Part shown: positions 8,710 through 18,037 of the stretch, in pieces
How the letters are laid out: each line of letters opens with the position of its first letter
Position numbering within the stretch: the first letter of the stretch is position 1
DNA from: Pannonibacter carbonis
GTDB taxonomy: Bacteria > Pseudomonadota > Alphaproteobacteria > Rhizobiales > Stappiaceae
Direction of reading: 5' to 3'
Assembly (NCBI RefSeq): GCF_003012935.1
Contig: NZ_PUDR01000015.1
Coordinates: 1 to 64,000, forward strand
DNA: 64,000 bases
Notes under the pieces: model-generated
Told to the model about the DNA's origin: nothing
The model's input: the letters and a program-made list of their open reading frames with translations, nothing else
Database searches by the model: none
Position numbers and translations under genes: made by a program

Positions 8710-9282
8710 CTACTCGTCAATGAGATGGCCGATGCCGGCGCGGAAATAGTCGTAACCGGTGTAGAGCGTCAGCATGGCCGCAATCCACAGGGCGATCAAG
8801 CCGGCGAGCATCGTGCCGGGCAGAATCGTCTCACCCGCGGGACCGGCGACCAGCAGGGCGACTGCCACCAGCTGGAAGGTCGTTTTCCACTTGGCAAGCT
8901 TGGTCACCGGAACGCTGACGCGCAGTTCTGCCAGGAACTCCCGGAGGCCGGAGACGAGGATTTCGCGGCACAGGATGATGATGGCAGCAATCAGCGACCA
9001 ACCGCCGATGTCGCCCTTGTCGACCAGCAGGATTAGGCAGACGGCAACGAGAAGCTTGTCCGCAATCGGATCGAGCATACGGCCAAGGGCCGACTGCTGC
9101 TGCCAGGCGCGGGCGAGATAGCCATCGAAGAAGTCGGTCACGGCAGCTGCGATGAAGATGGCAAGGGCGACCCAGCGCGGGGTGTTGCCGTCGAAATAGA
9201 AGCAGGCAACCACGGCAGGGATCGCCAGAATCCGCGCGTAGGTCAGGATGTTCGGCAGGCTGAGGACAACGTTTCGGGCCAT
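8710..9282 (-). CDS. pgsA: CDP-diacylglycerol-glycerol-3-phosphate 3-phosphatidyltransferase
   Basis: A 190-residue inner-membrane enzyme that makes phosphatidylglycerol phosphate, the committed step to phosphatidylglycerol and cardiolipin. It carries the CDP-alcohol phosphotransferase motif D-x2-D-G-x2-A-R-x8-G-x3-D-x3-D in TDFFDGYLARAWQQQ and GRMLDPIADK, plus several membrane helices. I favour the ATG at 9282 (MARNVVLSLPNILTYARI); a GTG at 9297 would add five residues. Its position before moaD-moaE is a common alphaproteobacterial order. Confidence 0.93.
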   Translation of the reverse strand: MARNVVLSLPNILTYARILAIPAVVACFYFDGNTPRWVALAIFIAAAVTDFFDGYLARAWQQQSALGRMLDPIADKLLVAVCLILLVDKGDIGGWSLIAAIIILCREILVSGLREFLAELRVSVPVTKLAKWKTTFQLVAVALLVAGPAGETILPGTMLAGLIALWIAAMLTLYTGYDYFRAGIGHLIDE

Positions 9283-9473
9283 GAAGGGCTCAGTCACTGT
9301 GAGGGCAGGGTGATCCGGGCGACACAAGCATGTGCAGGGCGCGGGTGTCAACGCGCCCAGGTCCGGCATCGACGCGCCTGGTGGAAACTGGTTCCCTGCT
9401 TTGAGAGGGCGCGGTTCTTTTGCAGGGCCGGTTCGGGCGCTATGTAACTCAAAGGAAATCACAGGAGTGTGTC

Positions 9474-10178
9474 ATGCCATTGTCCGATCTCGGCCTGCCC
9501 ATCGGCAATCCCGTTGCCAACTGGGCCGGCGCCCTTGCTCCTGACGGGCGGGTGCTGGAGGGCCGCTTTTGCCGGCTGGAGCGGCTGGATCTGTCCCGGC
9601 ACGGGGCGGACCTTTTCGAGGCTTATCAGGCGGATGCGGATGGCCGGAACTGGACCTATCTTGCCTATGGTCCCTTTGCCGATCCTGTCGCCTTCGAGGC
9701 CTTTTATGGTCCGATGGCGGCGAAGCAGGATCCAATGTTCTATGCAATCCTCGACAGGTCGAGCGGCAAGGCGGTCGGGGTTGCCAGTTTTCTGCGGATC
9801 GATCCGGCCAATGGCAGCATCGAAGTCGGCCACATCAGTTACAGCCCGGCGCTGCAGCGCAAGCCGCATGCCAGCGAGGCGATGTATCTGATGATGCGCC
9901 ATGCCTTCGAGGACCTTGGCAACCGGCGCTATGAATGGAAATGCGACGACCAGAATGCAGCTTCGCGCGGCGCTGCGACACGTCTGGGGTTCACCTATGA
10001 GGGCACATTCCGGCAGGCAGTGGTCTACAAGGGGCGGAACCGGGACACGGCCTGGTTCTCGATCCTTGAGACAGAGTGGCTGAAGCTGAAATCGGCATTT
10101 GAGGCCTGGCTCGATCCGTCGAACTTTGACGCTGAAGGCCGGCAGGTGCGCAGGCTGGAAGCGTGCCGCGCCGGTTGA
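9474..10178 (+). CDS. GNAT acetyltransferase, RimJ/RimL type
   Basis: A 234-residue N-acetyltransferase of the RimJ/RimL subgroup: opening block GRFCRLERLDLSRHGADLFE, core IEVGHISYSPALQRKPHASEA with the acetyl-CoA binding loop, YEWKCDDQNAASRGAATRLGF, and a YKGRNRDTAWFSI strand near the end. Homologues act on small molecules or protein N termini; the substrate is not predictable here. CAGGAG just before the ATG at 9474 sets the start. It is the only plus-strand gene in this part of the window and ends eight bases before the convergent HlyU-like gene. Confidence 0.85.
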   Translation: MPLSDLGLPIGNPVANWAGALAPDGRVLEGRFCRLERLDLSRHGADLFEAYQADADGRNWTYLAYGPFADPVAFEAFYGPMAAKQDPMFYAILDRSSGKAVGVASFLRIDPANGSIEVGHISYSPALQRKPHASEAMYLMMRHAFEDLGNRRYEWKCDDQNAASRGAATRLGFTYEGTFRQAVVYKGRNRDTAWFSILETEWLKLKSAFEAWLDPSNFDAEGRQVRRLEACRAG

Positions 10179-10186
10179 GGCCCGGT

Positions 10187-10474
10187 TCAGCGGAAGATGC
10201 CGTCGCCCTGCTGGTCGATCATACTGCGCGCCTTGCGCAGCATGTATTCCGCTGCCTCGTCGCGGGTCGGCAACTGATCGGCGCGGATGAAGACATGTTC
10301 GCGCGCCTCGCCGTCCTTTTCCTGCAGGATGCGGCCGGCGATCTGCCACTGGCCGCCGACCTGGCGCGGCTCGGCGAGGATCAGGAAGCCCTTGTAGTCT
10401 TCCTGCGCCACCGGGCTTTCCGGAGCCTTGGGCTCGCCCGACTTGAACAGCGATCCGAACAGTTTGCCGAGCAT
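10187..10474 (-). CDS. HlyU-like protein
   Basis: A 95-residue protein of the HlyU family, with the pattern EDYKGFLILAEPRQVGGQW and FIRADQLPTRDEAAEYMLRKAR and the end MIDQQGDGIFR. Vibrio HlyU is an activator of the hemolysin gene with a winged-helix fold, but this short alphaproteobacterial family shares only the Pfam name and its role is unknown. It starts 24 bases after the tdk stop, so cotranscription with tdk is possible. Confidence 0.75.
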   Translation of the reverse strand: MLGKLFGSLFKSGEPKAPESPVAQEDYKGFLILAEPRQVGGQWQIAGRILQEKDGEAREHVFIRADQLPTRDEAAEYMLRKARSMIDQQGDGIFR

Positions 10475-10498
10475 GGTCCCTTAATCCTTGCTGACGGG

Positions 10499-11098
10499 TC
10501 AGGCCGGTTCCCCCGGTCCCTGTCCCAGATCCTTGTCCACCCAGTGGCGGCGGCACAGCGAGACATAGGCATCCTCGCCGCCGATGACCACCTGCTCTCC
10601 TTCCTCGACGATCCGGCCCGCGCCGTCAAGCCGGGCGACCATGGTCGCCTTGCGGCCGCACCAGCAGATCGTCTTGATTTCCTTCAGGCTGTCGGCAAGG
10701 GCGAGCAGCGCCTTGCTGCCGGGAAACAGCTGCCCCTGGAAATCGGTCCTGAGACCGAAACACATCACCGGCATGCCGAGCCGATCCGAGGCATGGGCGA
10801 GTTGCCAGACCTGGGCCTCGCTCAGGAATTGCGCTTCATCGACGAAGACGGCATCGACCGGCCGGGCTTCATGTGCCTTGCGGATATGCTCGTAGAGGTC
10901 ATCCTCCAGCTGGAAGATATCCGCTTCAGCTGTGAGGCCAATGCGCGATGAAATACGGCCAACGCCAGCACGATCATCGACCGCCGCTGTCATCAGCAGC
11001 GTGTTCATGCCGCGTTCGACGTAGTTGTAGGAGGCTTGCAGCAGCACCGTCGACTTGCCGGCGTTCATCGACGAATAGTTGAAATAGAGCTTGGCCAT
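10499..11098 (-). CDS. tdk: Thymidine kinase
   Basis: A 199-residue type II thymidine kinase that phosphorylates thymidine to dTMP in nucleotide salvage. The P loop is SSMNAGKST at residues 9-17, the Walker B with the catalytic glutamate is VFVDEAQFL, the lasso region follows, and zinc-binding cysteines appear in ICWCGRKA and near the C terminus in SLCRRH. The start MAKLYFNYSS at 11098 is the conserved family start; the longer open frame has no matching homology. Confidence 0.93.
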   Translation of the reverse strand: MAKLYFNYSSMNAGKSTVLLQASYNYVERGMNTLLMTAAVDDRAGVGRISSRIGLTAEADIFQLEDDLYEHIRKAHEARPVDAVFVDEAQFLSEAQVWQLAHASDRLGMPVMCFGLRTDFQGQLFPGSKALLALADSLKEIKTICWCGRKATMVARLDGAGRIVEEGEQVVIGGEDAYVSLCRRHWVDKDLGQGPGEPA

Positions 11099-11236
11099 TG
11101 GCTTTCCGGCAAAGGTTTTTCCAGAGGCGGCGAAGAATCGCATACCTGTCGGATGTCACTCTTGCCGCTCGGGCCGGTCGGCTCAACGCGTCTTGTGCCC
11201 TTGCCTGACTTTGCTGTGGATCGCGAGGCACCTGTT

Positions 11237-12349
11237 TCAGGGCAGAACAAGATCGGCGATCAGCGGCACGTGATCGGAGCCGACATCAGGGCCGACGGCC
11301 ACGGCACTGATTTCAATGCTTGGAGAGACTGCAATGTGGTCCACTGCGGCCCCCAGGAACCAGCTCAGGCGGTAGTCGAAGAAGAAGCGGGTGATCACCG
11401 GGATGGAGGACGGGAAAAGGGTCTTCAGATCGCCTGCCTGCAGCAACTGGCTGAAATGCGCCGACCAGGGTGACATGTTCCAGTCTCCGGCGAGGATGAC
11501 CGGGTCAGTGCTTTCGCGGCGGAGCCGTGCCAGTTCCAGCCCAAGTGCCGCGTAATAGACCTGACGTGCCTCGAAGCGGCAGGGGGTGCGCGGGCTTTCA
11601 GGGTGCAGAGCGATGAAGGTGACGGGCTTACCGGCGACGTCCAGCCTCATGCGCAGGATCTCGCGCTGGCCCCATTGGCCATCGCCGCAGACGCCGTCGA
11701 CCCGGATGTTCTCGCTTGAGAGGACTGGATGGTGGGAGAAGACGACCACGCTACCGAGGTCACCGACATGAAAGGTGGCTGGATACGGGCCAGTGCCCGG
11801 CAACGGGCCAGTCTCTTTCCTGACCTTCTCCCTGTAACGCAATTGCTGGCGCCAGTTGGTTTCCTGGAACACCAGCACGTCGGCGTTCAGATTCTCCAGG
11901 TAATCCATGAAATCTGTGTCGCCGAGGTAGCGCATTTCCAGGTTGATCGAGACGACGCGGAACGGTGTGCCGTGCTCACCGTTTGCAATGGCCGGCCCGC
12001 TCCGCCCAAGCGCCAGAACGCTTGCGGTGCGCAGGCTGGTCAGTGCCGTGCCCGCAACCAGACCAAGGACCACGATCAGCGCAAAGGCTGCAAAGACACT
12101 TCCCTTCAGCCGGCGGCGCGCAATCAGACGGCAGACAAAAGCACCGCAGATGGCCAGCGTCCCGCCCGTGAGAAGCTGCGGCAGGAAGAAGCTCATATTG
12201 TCGGCGAACCAGAAATCAGGTGCGACAAAGGGCAGAACCGAGAGGAATGCCATTGCAAGGGCGAGCAGCAAACCACTCCAGGCCGCTAGCCGGAACATCG
12301 CTTTGACGGCGCGGCGCAGGCGGGACGGGCGAACCGGTGCTGTGTTCAT
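11237..12349 (-). CDS. Membrane-anchored endonuclease/exonuclease/phosphatase family protein
   Basis: A 370-residue protein with three hydrophobic helices in the first 115 residues and an EEP-fold domain in the rest. Fold residues seen are NLEMRYLGD near the domain start, ADVLVFQETN with the metal-binding glutamate, FIALHPESP with a catalytic histidine, LAGDWNMSPWS with the Asp/Asn pair, and GSDHVPLIADL at the end. Such proteins cleave phosphodiesters in nucleic acids, lipids or cell wall precursors. With the membrane anchor the domain is probably periplasmic, but the substrate is unknown. Confidence 0.85.
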   Translation of the reverse strand: MNTAPVRPSRLRRAVKAMFRLAAWSGLLLALAMAFLSVLPFVAPDFWFADNMSFFLPQLLTGGTLAICGAFVCRLIARRRLKGSVFAAFALIVVLGLVAGTALTSLRTASVLALGRSGPAIANGEHGTPFRVVSINLEMRYLGDTDFMDYLENLNADVLVFQETNWRQQLRYREKVRKETGPLPGTGPYPATFHVGDLGSVVVFSHHPVLSSENIRVDGVCGDGQWGQREILRMRLDVAGKPVTFIALHPESPRTPCRFEARQVYYAALGLELARLRRESTDPVILAGDWNMSPWSAHFSQLLQAGDLKTLFPSSIPVITRFFFDYRLSWFLGAAVDHIAVSPSIEISAVAVGPDVGSDHVPLIADLVLP

Positions 12350-12419
12350 GGGTGATCAGTCTCCGGCCTGTTTCATGCTGCGCTGCAGCGCGCTCCCCAG
12401 GTCCGTTTAACATGTAAGG

Positions 12420-14462
12420 TCAGTCGTGGAAATGATCGTAGACGAGACGGGCCACGGTTTCGGAAATGCCCGAGACCGCCATCAGGTCTTCGATGCCTGC
12501 CTTTGAGACAGCCTTGGCCGTGCCGAAGTGGCGCAGCAGGGCGCGCTTGCGCGTCGGGCCGATGCCGGCGATGTCGTCCAGCGGGTTTTTCGCGATCTCC
12601 TTCGACCGCTTGGCCCGGTGCGTGCCGATGGCGAAGCGGTGCGCCTCGTCCCGCAGACGCTGGACGAAATAGAGCACCGGATCGCGTTCCGGCAGCATGA
12701 AGGACGGCCGACCTTCCATGAAGAATTTCTCCCGGCCGGCATCGCGGTCCGGTCCCTTGGCAATGCCGATGAGGGGCACATCCGTGATGCCGAGGCCGGT
12801 CAGGATCTCGCGCACCGCATTGAGCTGACCGAGGCCACCGTCGATGAACACCAGATCCGGCCAGGCCGGCATGTCCGCCTGGGGAAGCCCGTCGTTTTCC
12901 TCGGTGTCGCCACCGATCGCAGCCTCAAGAACGGCAGGTGGCTCGCCCGCGGTCTGTTCGCTCTCGACCGGCGTTCTGGCGTGATCCTTGAGCAGCCGGC
13001 TGAAGCGCCGGGTCAGCATTTCGCGCATCATGCCGAAGTCGTCACCCGGGGTGATGGTCTCGGACTTGATGTTGAACTTGCGATACTGGCCCTTGGCGAA
13101 GCCTTCCGGTCCCGCGACGATCATGCAGCCGACCGCATTGGTGCCCATGATGTGCGAGTTGTCATAGACCTCGATGCGGCGCGGCGTGGCGGAGAGGCTG
13201 AACACCCCGGCGACGCCTTCCAGCAGGCGGGTCTGGCTCGACGTTTCCGCCAGCCTCCGTCCGAGCGCCTCGCGGGCGTTGGTCATCGCATGGTCGACCA
13301 GATCCTTTTTCTCGCCGCGCTTGGGCACGGCGATCTCGACCTTGTGCTCGGCCTTTTCGCTCAGCGCGGCCGCCAGCAGCTCCTGTTCCTCAATCTCGTG
13401 CGACAGCAGGATCAGACGGGGCGCCGGCTTGTCGTCGTAGAACTGGGCAAGGAAGCTCTCCAGAACGGCGGCCTCTTCCAGCGACTTGTCAGCCTTGGGG
13501 AAGTAAGCCCGGTTGCCCCAGTTCTGGCCAGTGCGGAAGAAGAACACCTGAACGCAGGTCTGGCCGCCCTCCTGATGGATCGCGACCACGTCCGCCTCGT
13601 CGACGGTCTGCGGATTGATGCCCTGGTGGGACTGGATATGCGACAGCGCGGCGAGGCGGTCGCGGTAGACGGCCGCGTGCTCAAAATCGAGCTGCTGTGA
13701 GGCGGCTTCCATATGGGCCGCCAGTTGCTGCTTCACCAGCTGGCTCTTACCGGACAGGAACGCCTTCGCTTCGCCGACGAGATCGGCATAGCCTTGCGAT
13801 GAAATCTCGCCGGTGCAGGGACCTGCACAGCGCTTGATTTGATACAGCAGGCAGGGACGGGAACGGTTCTCGTAATAGCTGTCGGTGCAGTTACGGATCA
13901 GGAACGCCTTCTGCAGCGCGTTGATCGTCCGGCCAACCGCCGTTGCCGAGGCAAAGGGGCCGAAGTAATCGCCCTTGCGCCGCCGGGCGCCGCGATGCTT
14001 GACGATGGCCGGGGAAGCATGATCGCCCGTGATCAGGATGTAGGGGAACGACTTGTCGTCGCGCAACAGCACGTTGAAGCGCGGGCGCAGTCGCTTGATC
14101 AGGTTGGCTTCGAGCAGCAGCGCCTCGGTTTCCGTGCGTGTCAGCACGAACTCCATGGCGGCCGTTGCCATGATCATCCGCATGATCCGGTTCGATTGCC
14201 CTTGCAGCCGTGTGTAGTTGGTCACGCGTTTCTTCAGGCTGCGCGCCTTGCCGACGTAAAGAACGTCGCCATTCACATCGAGCATGCGATAGACGCCCGG
14301 CCCCATCGGCAGACGTTTCACCACATCGGCAATGACCTCGACACCGACGAGGCCGGTCGCGCTCTCCGTGTCCGCCGGCAGGAAGGTGACGGCGGGCTGG
14401 ACGGCTTCAACGATTTCCTCGGCCTCTTCAGGCGTGTCGGATCGGGAACGGCTGCTGGACAT
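12420..14462 (-). CDS. uvrC: Excinuclease ABC subunit C
   Basis: A 680-residue UvrC that makes both incisions around DNA lesions in nucleotide excision repair. It has the GIY-YIG nuclease (GVY at 56-58, YVG at 69-71), a UVR helix that binds UvrB in the middle, the RNase H-like nuclease with FIDGGLGQL, and a C-terminal helix-hairpin-helix pair ([17 protein letters not shown] and [15 protein letters not shown]). The start at 14462 (MSSSRSRSD) gives a normal N-terminal extension. uvrB lies 34 kb away in this window. Confidence 0.95.
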   Translation of the reverse strand: MSSSRSRSDTPEEAEEIVEAVQPAVTFLPADTESATGLVGVEVIADVVKRLPMGPGVYRMLDVNGDVLYVGKARSLKKRVTNYTRLQGQSNRIMRMIMATAAMEFVLTRTETEALLLEANLIKRLRPRFNVLLRDDKSFPYILITGDHASPAIVKHRGARRRKGDYFGPFASATAVGRTINALQKAFLIRNCTDSYYENRSRPCLLYQIKRCAGPCTGEISSQGYADLVGEAKAFLSGKSQLVKQQLAAHMEAASQQLDFEHAAVYRDRLAALSHIQSHQGINPQTVDEADVVAIHQEGGQTCVQVFFFRTGQNWGNRAYFPKADKSLEEAAVLESFLAQFYDDKPAPRLILLSHEIEEQELLAAALSEKAEHKVEIAVPKRGEKKDLVDHAMTNAREALGRRLAETSSQTRLLEGVAGVFSLSATPRRIEVYDNSHIMGTNAVGCMIVAGPEGFAKGQYRKFNIKSETITPGDDFGMMREMLTRRFSRLLKDHARTPVESEQTAGEPPAVLEAAIGGDTEENDGLPQADMPAWPDLVFIDGGLGQLNAVREILTGLGITDVPLIGIAKGPDRDAGREKFFMEGRPSFMLPERDPVLYFVQRLRDEAHRFAIGTHRAKRSKEIAKNPLDDIAGIGPTRKRALLRHFGTAKAVSKAGIEDLMAVSGISETVARLVYDHFHD

Positions 14463-14581
14463 CACTTCAATCGCTTGCGCCGGCCGGCCAGTGGCCGCCG
14501 CGAATCTTGAGGGCAGAAGCGCGAGACTATACCGGATCGGGCGAAAGCCGAAGACGCTGGCGGTTCTGGGTCCCGGTCGGC

Positions 14582-15349
14582 CTATTCGCCCACGCCCACA
14601 ACGTCGGCTGTTTCCCAGGCGAGGTGCTGCCCGCCATCCAGCGCGAGCATCTGGCCGGTGACGGATCGTGCCGACCAGAAATAGCGCACGGTCGCGCCGA
14701 AGTCCTCGGGAGCCGGGCCACGGCGGAGCGGAACGGCGTCCTGCTGCCGCCGGAAATCGTCCTCGCTTTGCCGTTCGTTGCGGAAGCTTGGTCCCGGCCC
14801 GATGGCATTGACGCGGATGCGCGGCGCAAGGGCCTGTGCAGCCATCCGGGTCTGTTCCCACAGGGCGCTTTTCGACAGCGCATAGGACATGAACTTTGGT
14901 GTCGGCTTCCAGACGCGCTGGTCGATGAGGTTGACGACAAGACCGTCCGCGCCCTCCGGCAACTGCCGGGCGAACGCGTCAGTCAGAAACAGCGGTGCCT
15001 TCACATGGATCGCAAAATGCTGGTCAAACAGTATCTCGTCCAGCGCACCGATTTCGTCCGGCTGGAAGATGGAGGCGTTGTTGACGAGGCAGGTCACCGG
15101 GCCAAAAGGCAGGCTGGCGACCTCTCGCATCAGACCCTCAGCGCCATTTGACCGGGTCAGGTCGGCGGCAATGGTCGCGCAAGTGCCGCCGCCGGAGCGA
15201 ATTGCCTGTGCCAGTTCCTCGATCCGGGCAAGACCGGTATGGGCGTGCAGGACAAGAGCCCAGCCGTGGGCGGCAAGATCTTGAGCAATCGCAGTGCCAA
15301 TGCGGCTCGACGCCCCGGTGATCAGGGCGGTTCCGGCTGATGAGGTCAT
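14582..15349 (-). CDS. Short-chain dehydrogenase/reductase, pteridine reductase-like
   Basis: A 255-residue SDR with the cofactor motif TGASSRIG near residue 12, the NNAS motif in [12 protein letters not shown], and the catalytic Tyr-x3-Lys in [10 protein letters not shown]. The RIG ending of the first motif, NNASxF in the second and the DGGQHL end resemble the pteridine reductase/FolM branch, which prefers NADPH. That subfamily call is an inference. It is upstream of uvrC in the same direction with a 119-base gap, a gene order often seen in rhizobial relatives. Confidence 0.82.
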   Translation of the reverse strand: MTSSAGTALITGASSRIGTAIAQDLAAHGWALVLHAHTGLARIEELAQAIRSGGGTCATIAADLTRSNGAEGLMREVASLPFGPVTCLVNNASIFQPDEIGALDEILFDQHFAIHVKAPLFLTDAFARQLPEGADGLVVNLIDQRVWKPTPKFMSYALSKSALWEQTRMAAQALAPRIRVNAIGPGPSFRNERQSEDDFRRQQDAVPLRRGPAPEDFGATVRYFWSARSVTGQMLALDGGQHLAWETADVVGVGE

Positions 15350-15706
15350 GAGGCTTCTTTCTCGCAGGTCCAGCGCTTTGGCTTGTATATATATGCCCAT
15401 ACGCTGTGCAGTCGGTTGCCGGATCAGAAGTTGGATCCGGTCTTCAAGGTCACCGGGCCATGTTCCGGTGACCATCGAGACGGCGCCGATCCTCGGGCTC
15501 CCGGGCATTAACCATGCCCTAACCATGCTGAAAGTTACCCTGCTTGCGCCACGGTTTCTCCTCAATCCGCTAATTTTTCGGACACAAATCGAGCCCATAC
15601 CTGAATGCGGGTGAGGTTGGGGATTGCCGCCATACACATGTTTCGGCGCGGTCCCTTCTTCAGGTGACCATTGTTTGTTCGTAACAGTAATGTGTGGAGC
15701 ATGATC
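15350..15706. other. Divergent intergenic region before the porin gene
   Basis: No gene is seen in these 357 bases. They must hold the promoters for the SDR gene (minus) and the beta-barrel protein (plus). A short alternating TA run lies near 15388-15394. The A/T-rich stretch at 15570-15600 could hold the plus-strand promoter, but I could not fix the hexamers with confidence. Confidence 0.4.
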
Positions 15707-16381
15707 ATGAAGCGTCTTGCAGCAGCCGGCGTCTCCCTCGCCGTTCTCGCCGCCGTTTCCGGCCAGGCGTTTGCGGCCGACCTTCCGCAGTCGTCCTATC
15801 CGGCAACTGACTACAGTGCGCCGGTCGACAATTCCCGTTTCAACTGGTCCGGGTTCTACTTCGGTGGCAACCTCGGGTGGGGCTGGGCCCAGTTCCGTAC
15901 CCAGTCGACCCCGACGGGCAAGTTCAATGCCGATACCCATGGCGTGGGACTCGGCATCCATGGTGGCTATAACCATGAGATCTTCCCGAACTTCATCGCC
16001 GGTGTCGAAGCTGACCTGCAGTACACAGACTACACCAAGAGCCGCGTATCCAACGGCATCAACGTTCGCGCCAGCTCCAACTGGAACGGCAGCCTGCGCG
16101 GCCGTCTTGGCGTGACCTTTGATCGCTTCATGATCTACGGTACCGGTGGTCTCGCCATCGCCGACCTGACCGTCCGTGCTCCGACCGGCAAGCATGACGC
16201 CACCCAGCTGGGCTGGACCGTCGGTGCCGGTGTTGAAGGCGCTGTGACCAACAATGTCACCGCTCGCCTCGAGTACATCTACGCCGACTATGGCCGTGAC
16301 AGCTTCAACCTCGGTCCGGTTCGTTACCGTACCGAGACCCAGACGTCGACCATTCGCGCCGGCGTGAGCTACAAGTTCTAA
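15707..16381 (+). CDS. Small outer membrane beta-barrel protein (Omp25/Omp31 type)
   Basis: A 224-residue precursor with a signal peptide (cleavage after AVSGQAFA) and an eight-strand barrel pattern. It has WSGFYFGGNLGWGW after the signal, GGYNHEIFPNFIAGVEADL, RGRLGVTFDRFMIYGTGGLA, and a terminal strand IRAGVSYKF ending in phenylalanine, as the BAM machinery recognises. The ATG at 15707 was chosen because GGAG lies seven bases upstream; the ATG two codons earlier is too close. A strong terminator follows, so it is likely a highly expressed single-gene unit. Confidence 0.9.
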   Translation: MKRLAAAGVSLAVLAAVSGQAFAADLPQSSYPATDYSAPVDNSRFNWSGFYFGGNLGWGWAQFRTQSTPTGKFNADTHGVGLGIHGGYNHEIFPNFIAGVEADLQYTDYTKSRVSNGINVRASSNWNGSLRGRLGVTFDRFMIYGTGGLAIADLTVRAPTGKHDATQLGWTVGAGVEGAVTNNVTARLEYIYADYGRDSFNLGPVRYRTETQTSTIRAGVSYKF

Positions 16382-16405
16382 GACAAGCTGCCCTTTCAGC
16401 AGCGC

Positions 16406-16436
16406 AAGGCCCGGTGCTTGTCACCGGGCCTTTTTG
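16406..16436 (+). terminator. Rho-independent terminator after the barrel protein gene
   Basis: AAGGCCCGGTG pairs with CACCGGGCCTT around a 5-base loop and is followed by a T tract ending TTTTTG. It lies 24 bases after the stop codon. Confidence 0.9.
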
Positions 16437-16546
16437 TTTTCGCAATAAGTTGTCCCGGCTCAAAGGCTTTCCGCCCTCGTTTGGGCAATGTTCGCTGTAT
16501 ATGATGTCGACCACGGATCTGAAGGCAGCCATGAGGGAGAGGCGGC

Positions 16547-18034
16547 ATGCGGTTTGTTCTGCGTAGCATCATGGGGCTGTTTCTGTTTGCCGTGATGCTG
16601 GGCGCCATCGGCTTTGGCAGCTACCGGTTCTACAGCGCCATGACGACACCGCGCGAGGCACGGTTGCAGCCGCCCTCAGAGCGCAGCTTCATGGCCAACA
16701 CCGCGACACTCGAGGCCGTCACCGTTGCACCGCAGATCACGGCCTATGGCCAGATCCGCAGCTGGAAGACGCTTCAACTGCGCGCCTCCTCGGATGGCCG
16801 TCTGGTCGAGATGTCCGATGCTTTTCGTGACGGCGCGCGGGTGAAGGCCGGGGACATGCTCCTGCGGATCGACCCGGCGGAAGCGACGTCGCGGTTGCTG
16901 GATGCCCAGGCCAACCTGGCCGATGCCCAGTCCGACAAGGCAGAAGCTGAAGAAGCGATCGGTGCCGCAGAACGGGAGCTTGAGGCCACCCGGCAGCAGG
17001 TCGAATTGCGCAAGCAGGCGCTCGATCGCCAGAAGCAGTTGATGGAAAAAGGGTATTCGACAATGGCACTGGTCGAGCAAGAGCAACTCGCTGTGGCCTC
17101 GATCGACCAGTCCCTCAACAATCGCCTGCAGTCGGTCGTTTCGGCCCGCAAGCGGATCGAGCGGACGGATTTTGCCGTCAAGCGCGGCGAGGTCGCGGTT
17201 CAGGACGCCGAGCGCGTCCTGTCGGAGACCACGGTGACGGCGCCCTTTGACGGGATTCTCGATACCGTCGGCGTGACCCTTGGCCGGCGCGTGTCGCCGA
17301 ATGAAGCACTGGCGAACCTGATTGATCCGACTGCGCTCGAAGTGCGGTTCTCTGTATCGACTGAACAGTTCTCGCGCCTGCTGGGGGATGACGGGCGGCT
17401 GTTGCCGCAACCCGTTCGCGTGGTTCTCTCACTAGGTGAACGCAAGATCGAAGCCAGCGGCTTGCTGGAACGGGTCGCTGCCGTGGTCGGAGAGGGCGAG
17501 GCCGGGCGAACGCTGTTTGCCAGCCTTGATGTCACCGCCGATACGGTGTTTCGGCCGGGCGACTTCGTGACCGTCGAGGTCGAAGAGCCGGCGTTGTCCG
17601 GCGTGGCCCTTCTGCCGGTCAGCGCTGCGACGGAGGATGGTCGGATCCTTGTTGTCGGCGAAAATGACCGGCTGGAGGAGCTTCAGGCCCGCATCCTGCG
17701 GCGGCGGGGGGATGAACTGATTGTCGCTGACGTTCCGTTCGGTCGCGACTATGTACGCGAGCGGCTGCCGCAGCTTGGCGCCGGGATCCGGATCCAGGAA
17801 CGTCCGGCCCCCACGACTGGAACTCCACCCGCTATCGTTTCTACTGCCCCGCTAGCGTCGCCGTCCGATGTGGTGACACTCGATCCGGAGCGGCGCGCGG
17901 CCCTTCTGGCGCAGCTTGAGGCGAGCCAGATGCCGCAGGACCGCAAGGCACGCCTGATCGAAGCCCTGCAACAGCCGGAAGTCTCGAAGGCGCTGGTCGA
18001 GCGCATCGAGGCTCGCGCCGGCCGGAGGGGCTAG
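16547..18034 (+). CDS. RND efflux periplasmic adaptor (HlyD family)
   Basis: A 495-residue adaptor with one N-terminal membrane anchor (residues 5-27), a lipoyl half-motif near RASSDGRLVEMSDAF, a long coiled-coil hairpin (about 115-215 with many Gln/Glu/Ala), a second lipoyl half at TVTAPFDGILDTVGV, and a beta-barrel domain. It links an inner membrane RND pump to an outer membrane channel. The C-terminal 60 residues form an extra, mostly helical tail not usual for AcrA-type adaptors. GAGGGAGAGG precedes the start. It lies three bases before the pump gene; no outer membrane channel gene is nearby. Confidence 0.9.
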   Translation: MRFVLRSIMGLFLFAVMLGAIGFGSYRFYSAMTTPREARLQPPSERSFMANTATLEAVTVAPQITAYGQIRSWKTLQLRASSDGRLVEMSDAFRDGARVKAGDMLLRIDPAEATSRLLDAQANLADAQSDKAEAEEAIGAAERELEATRQQVELRKQALDRQKQLMEKGYSTMALVEQEQLAVASIDQSLNNRLQSVVSARKRIERTDFAVKRGEVAVQDAERVLSETTVTAPFDGILDTVGVTLGRRVSPNEALANLIDPTALEVRFSVSTEQFSRLLGDDGRLLPQPVRVVLSLGERKIEASGLLERVAAVVGEGEAGRTLFASLDVTADTVFRPGDFVTVEVEEPALSGVALLPVSAATEDGRILVVGENDRLEELQARILRRRGDELIVADVPFGRDYVRERLPQLGAGIRIQERPAPTTGTPPAIVSTAPLASPSDVVTLDPERRAALLAQLEASQMPQDRKARLIEALQQPEVSKALVERIEARAGRRG

Positions 18035-18037
18035 GCC

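Noticed and set aside
12528-13700. Long plus-strand frame of 390 codons
   Set aside because: Antisense of uvrC, whose motifs are all intact on the minus strand.
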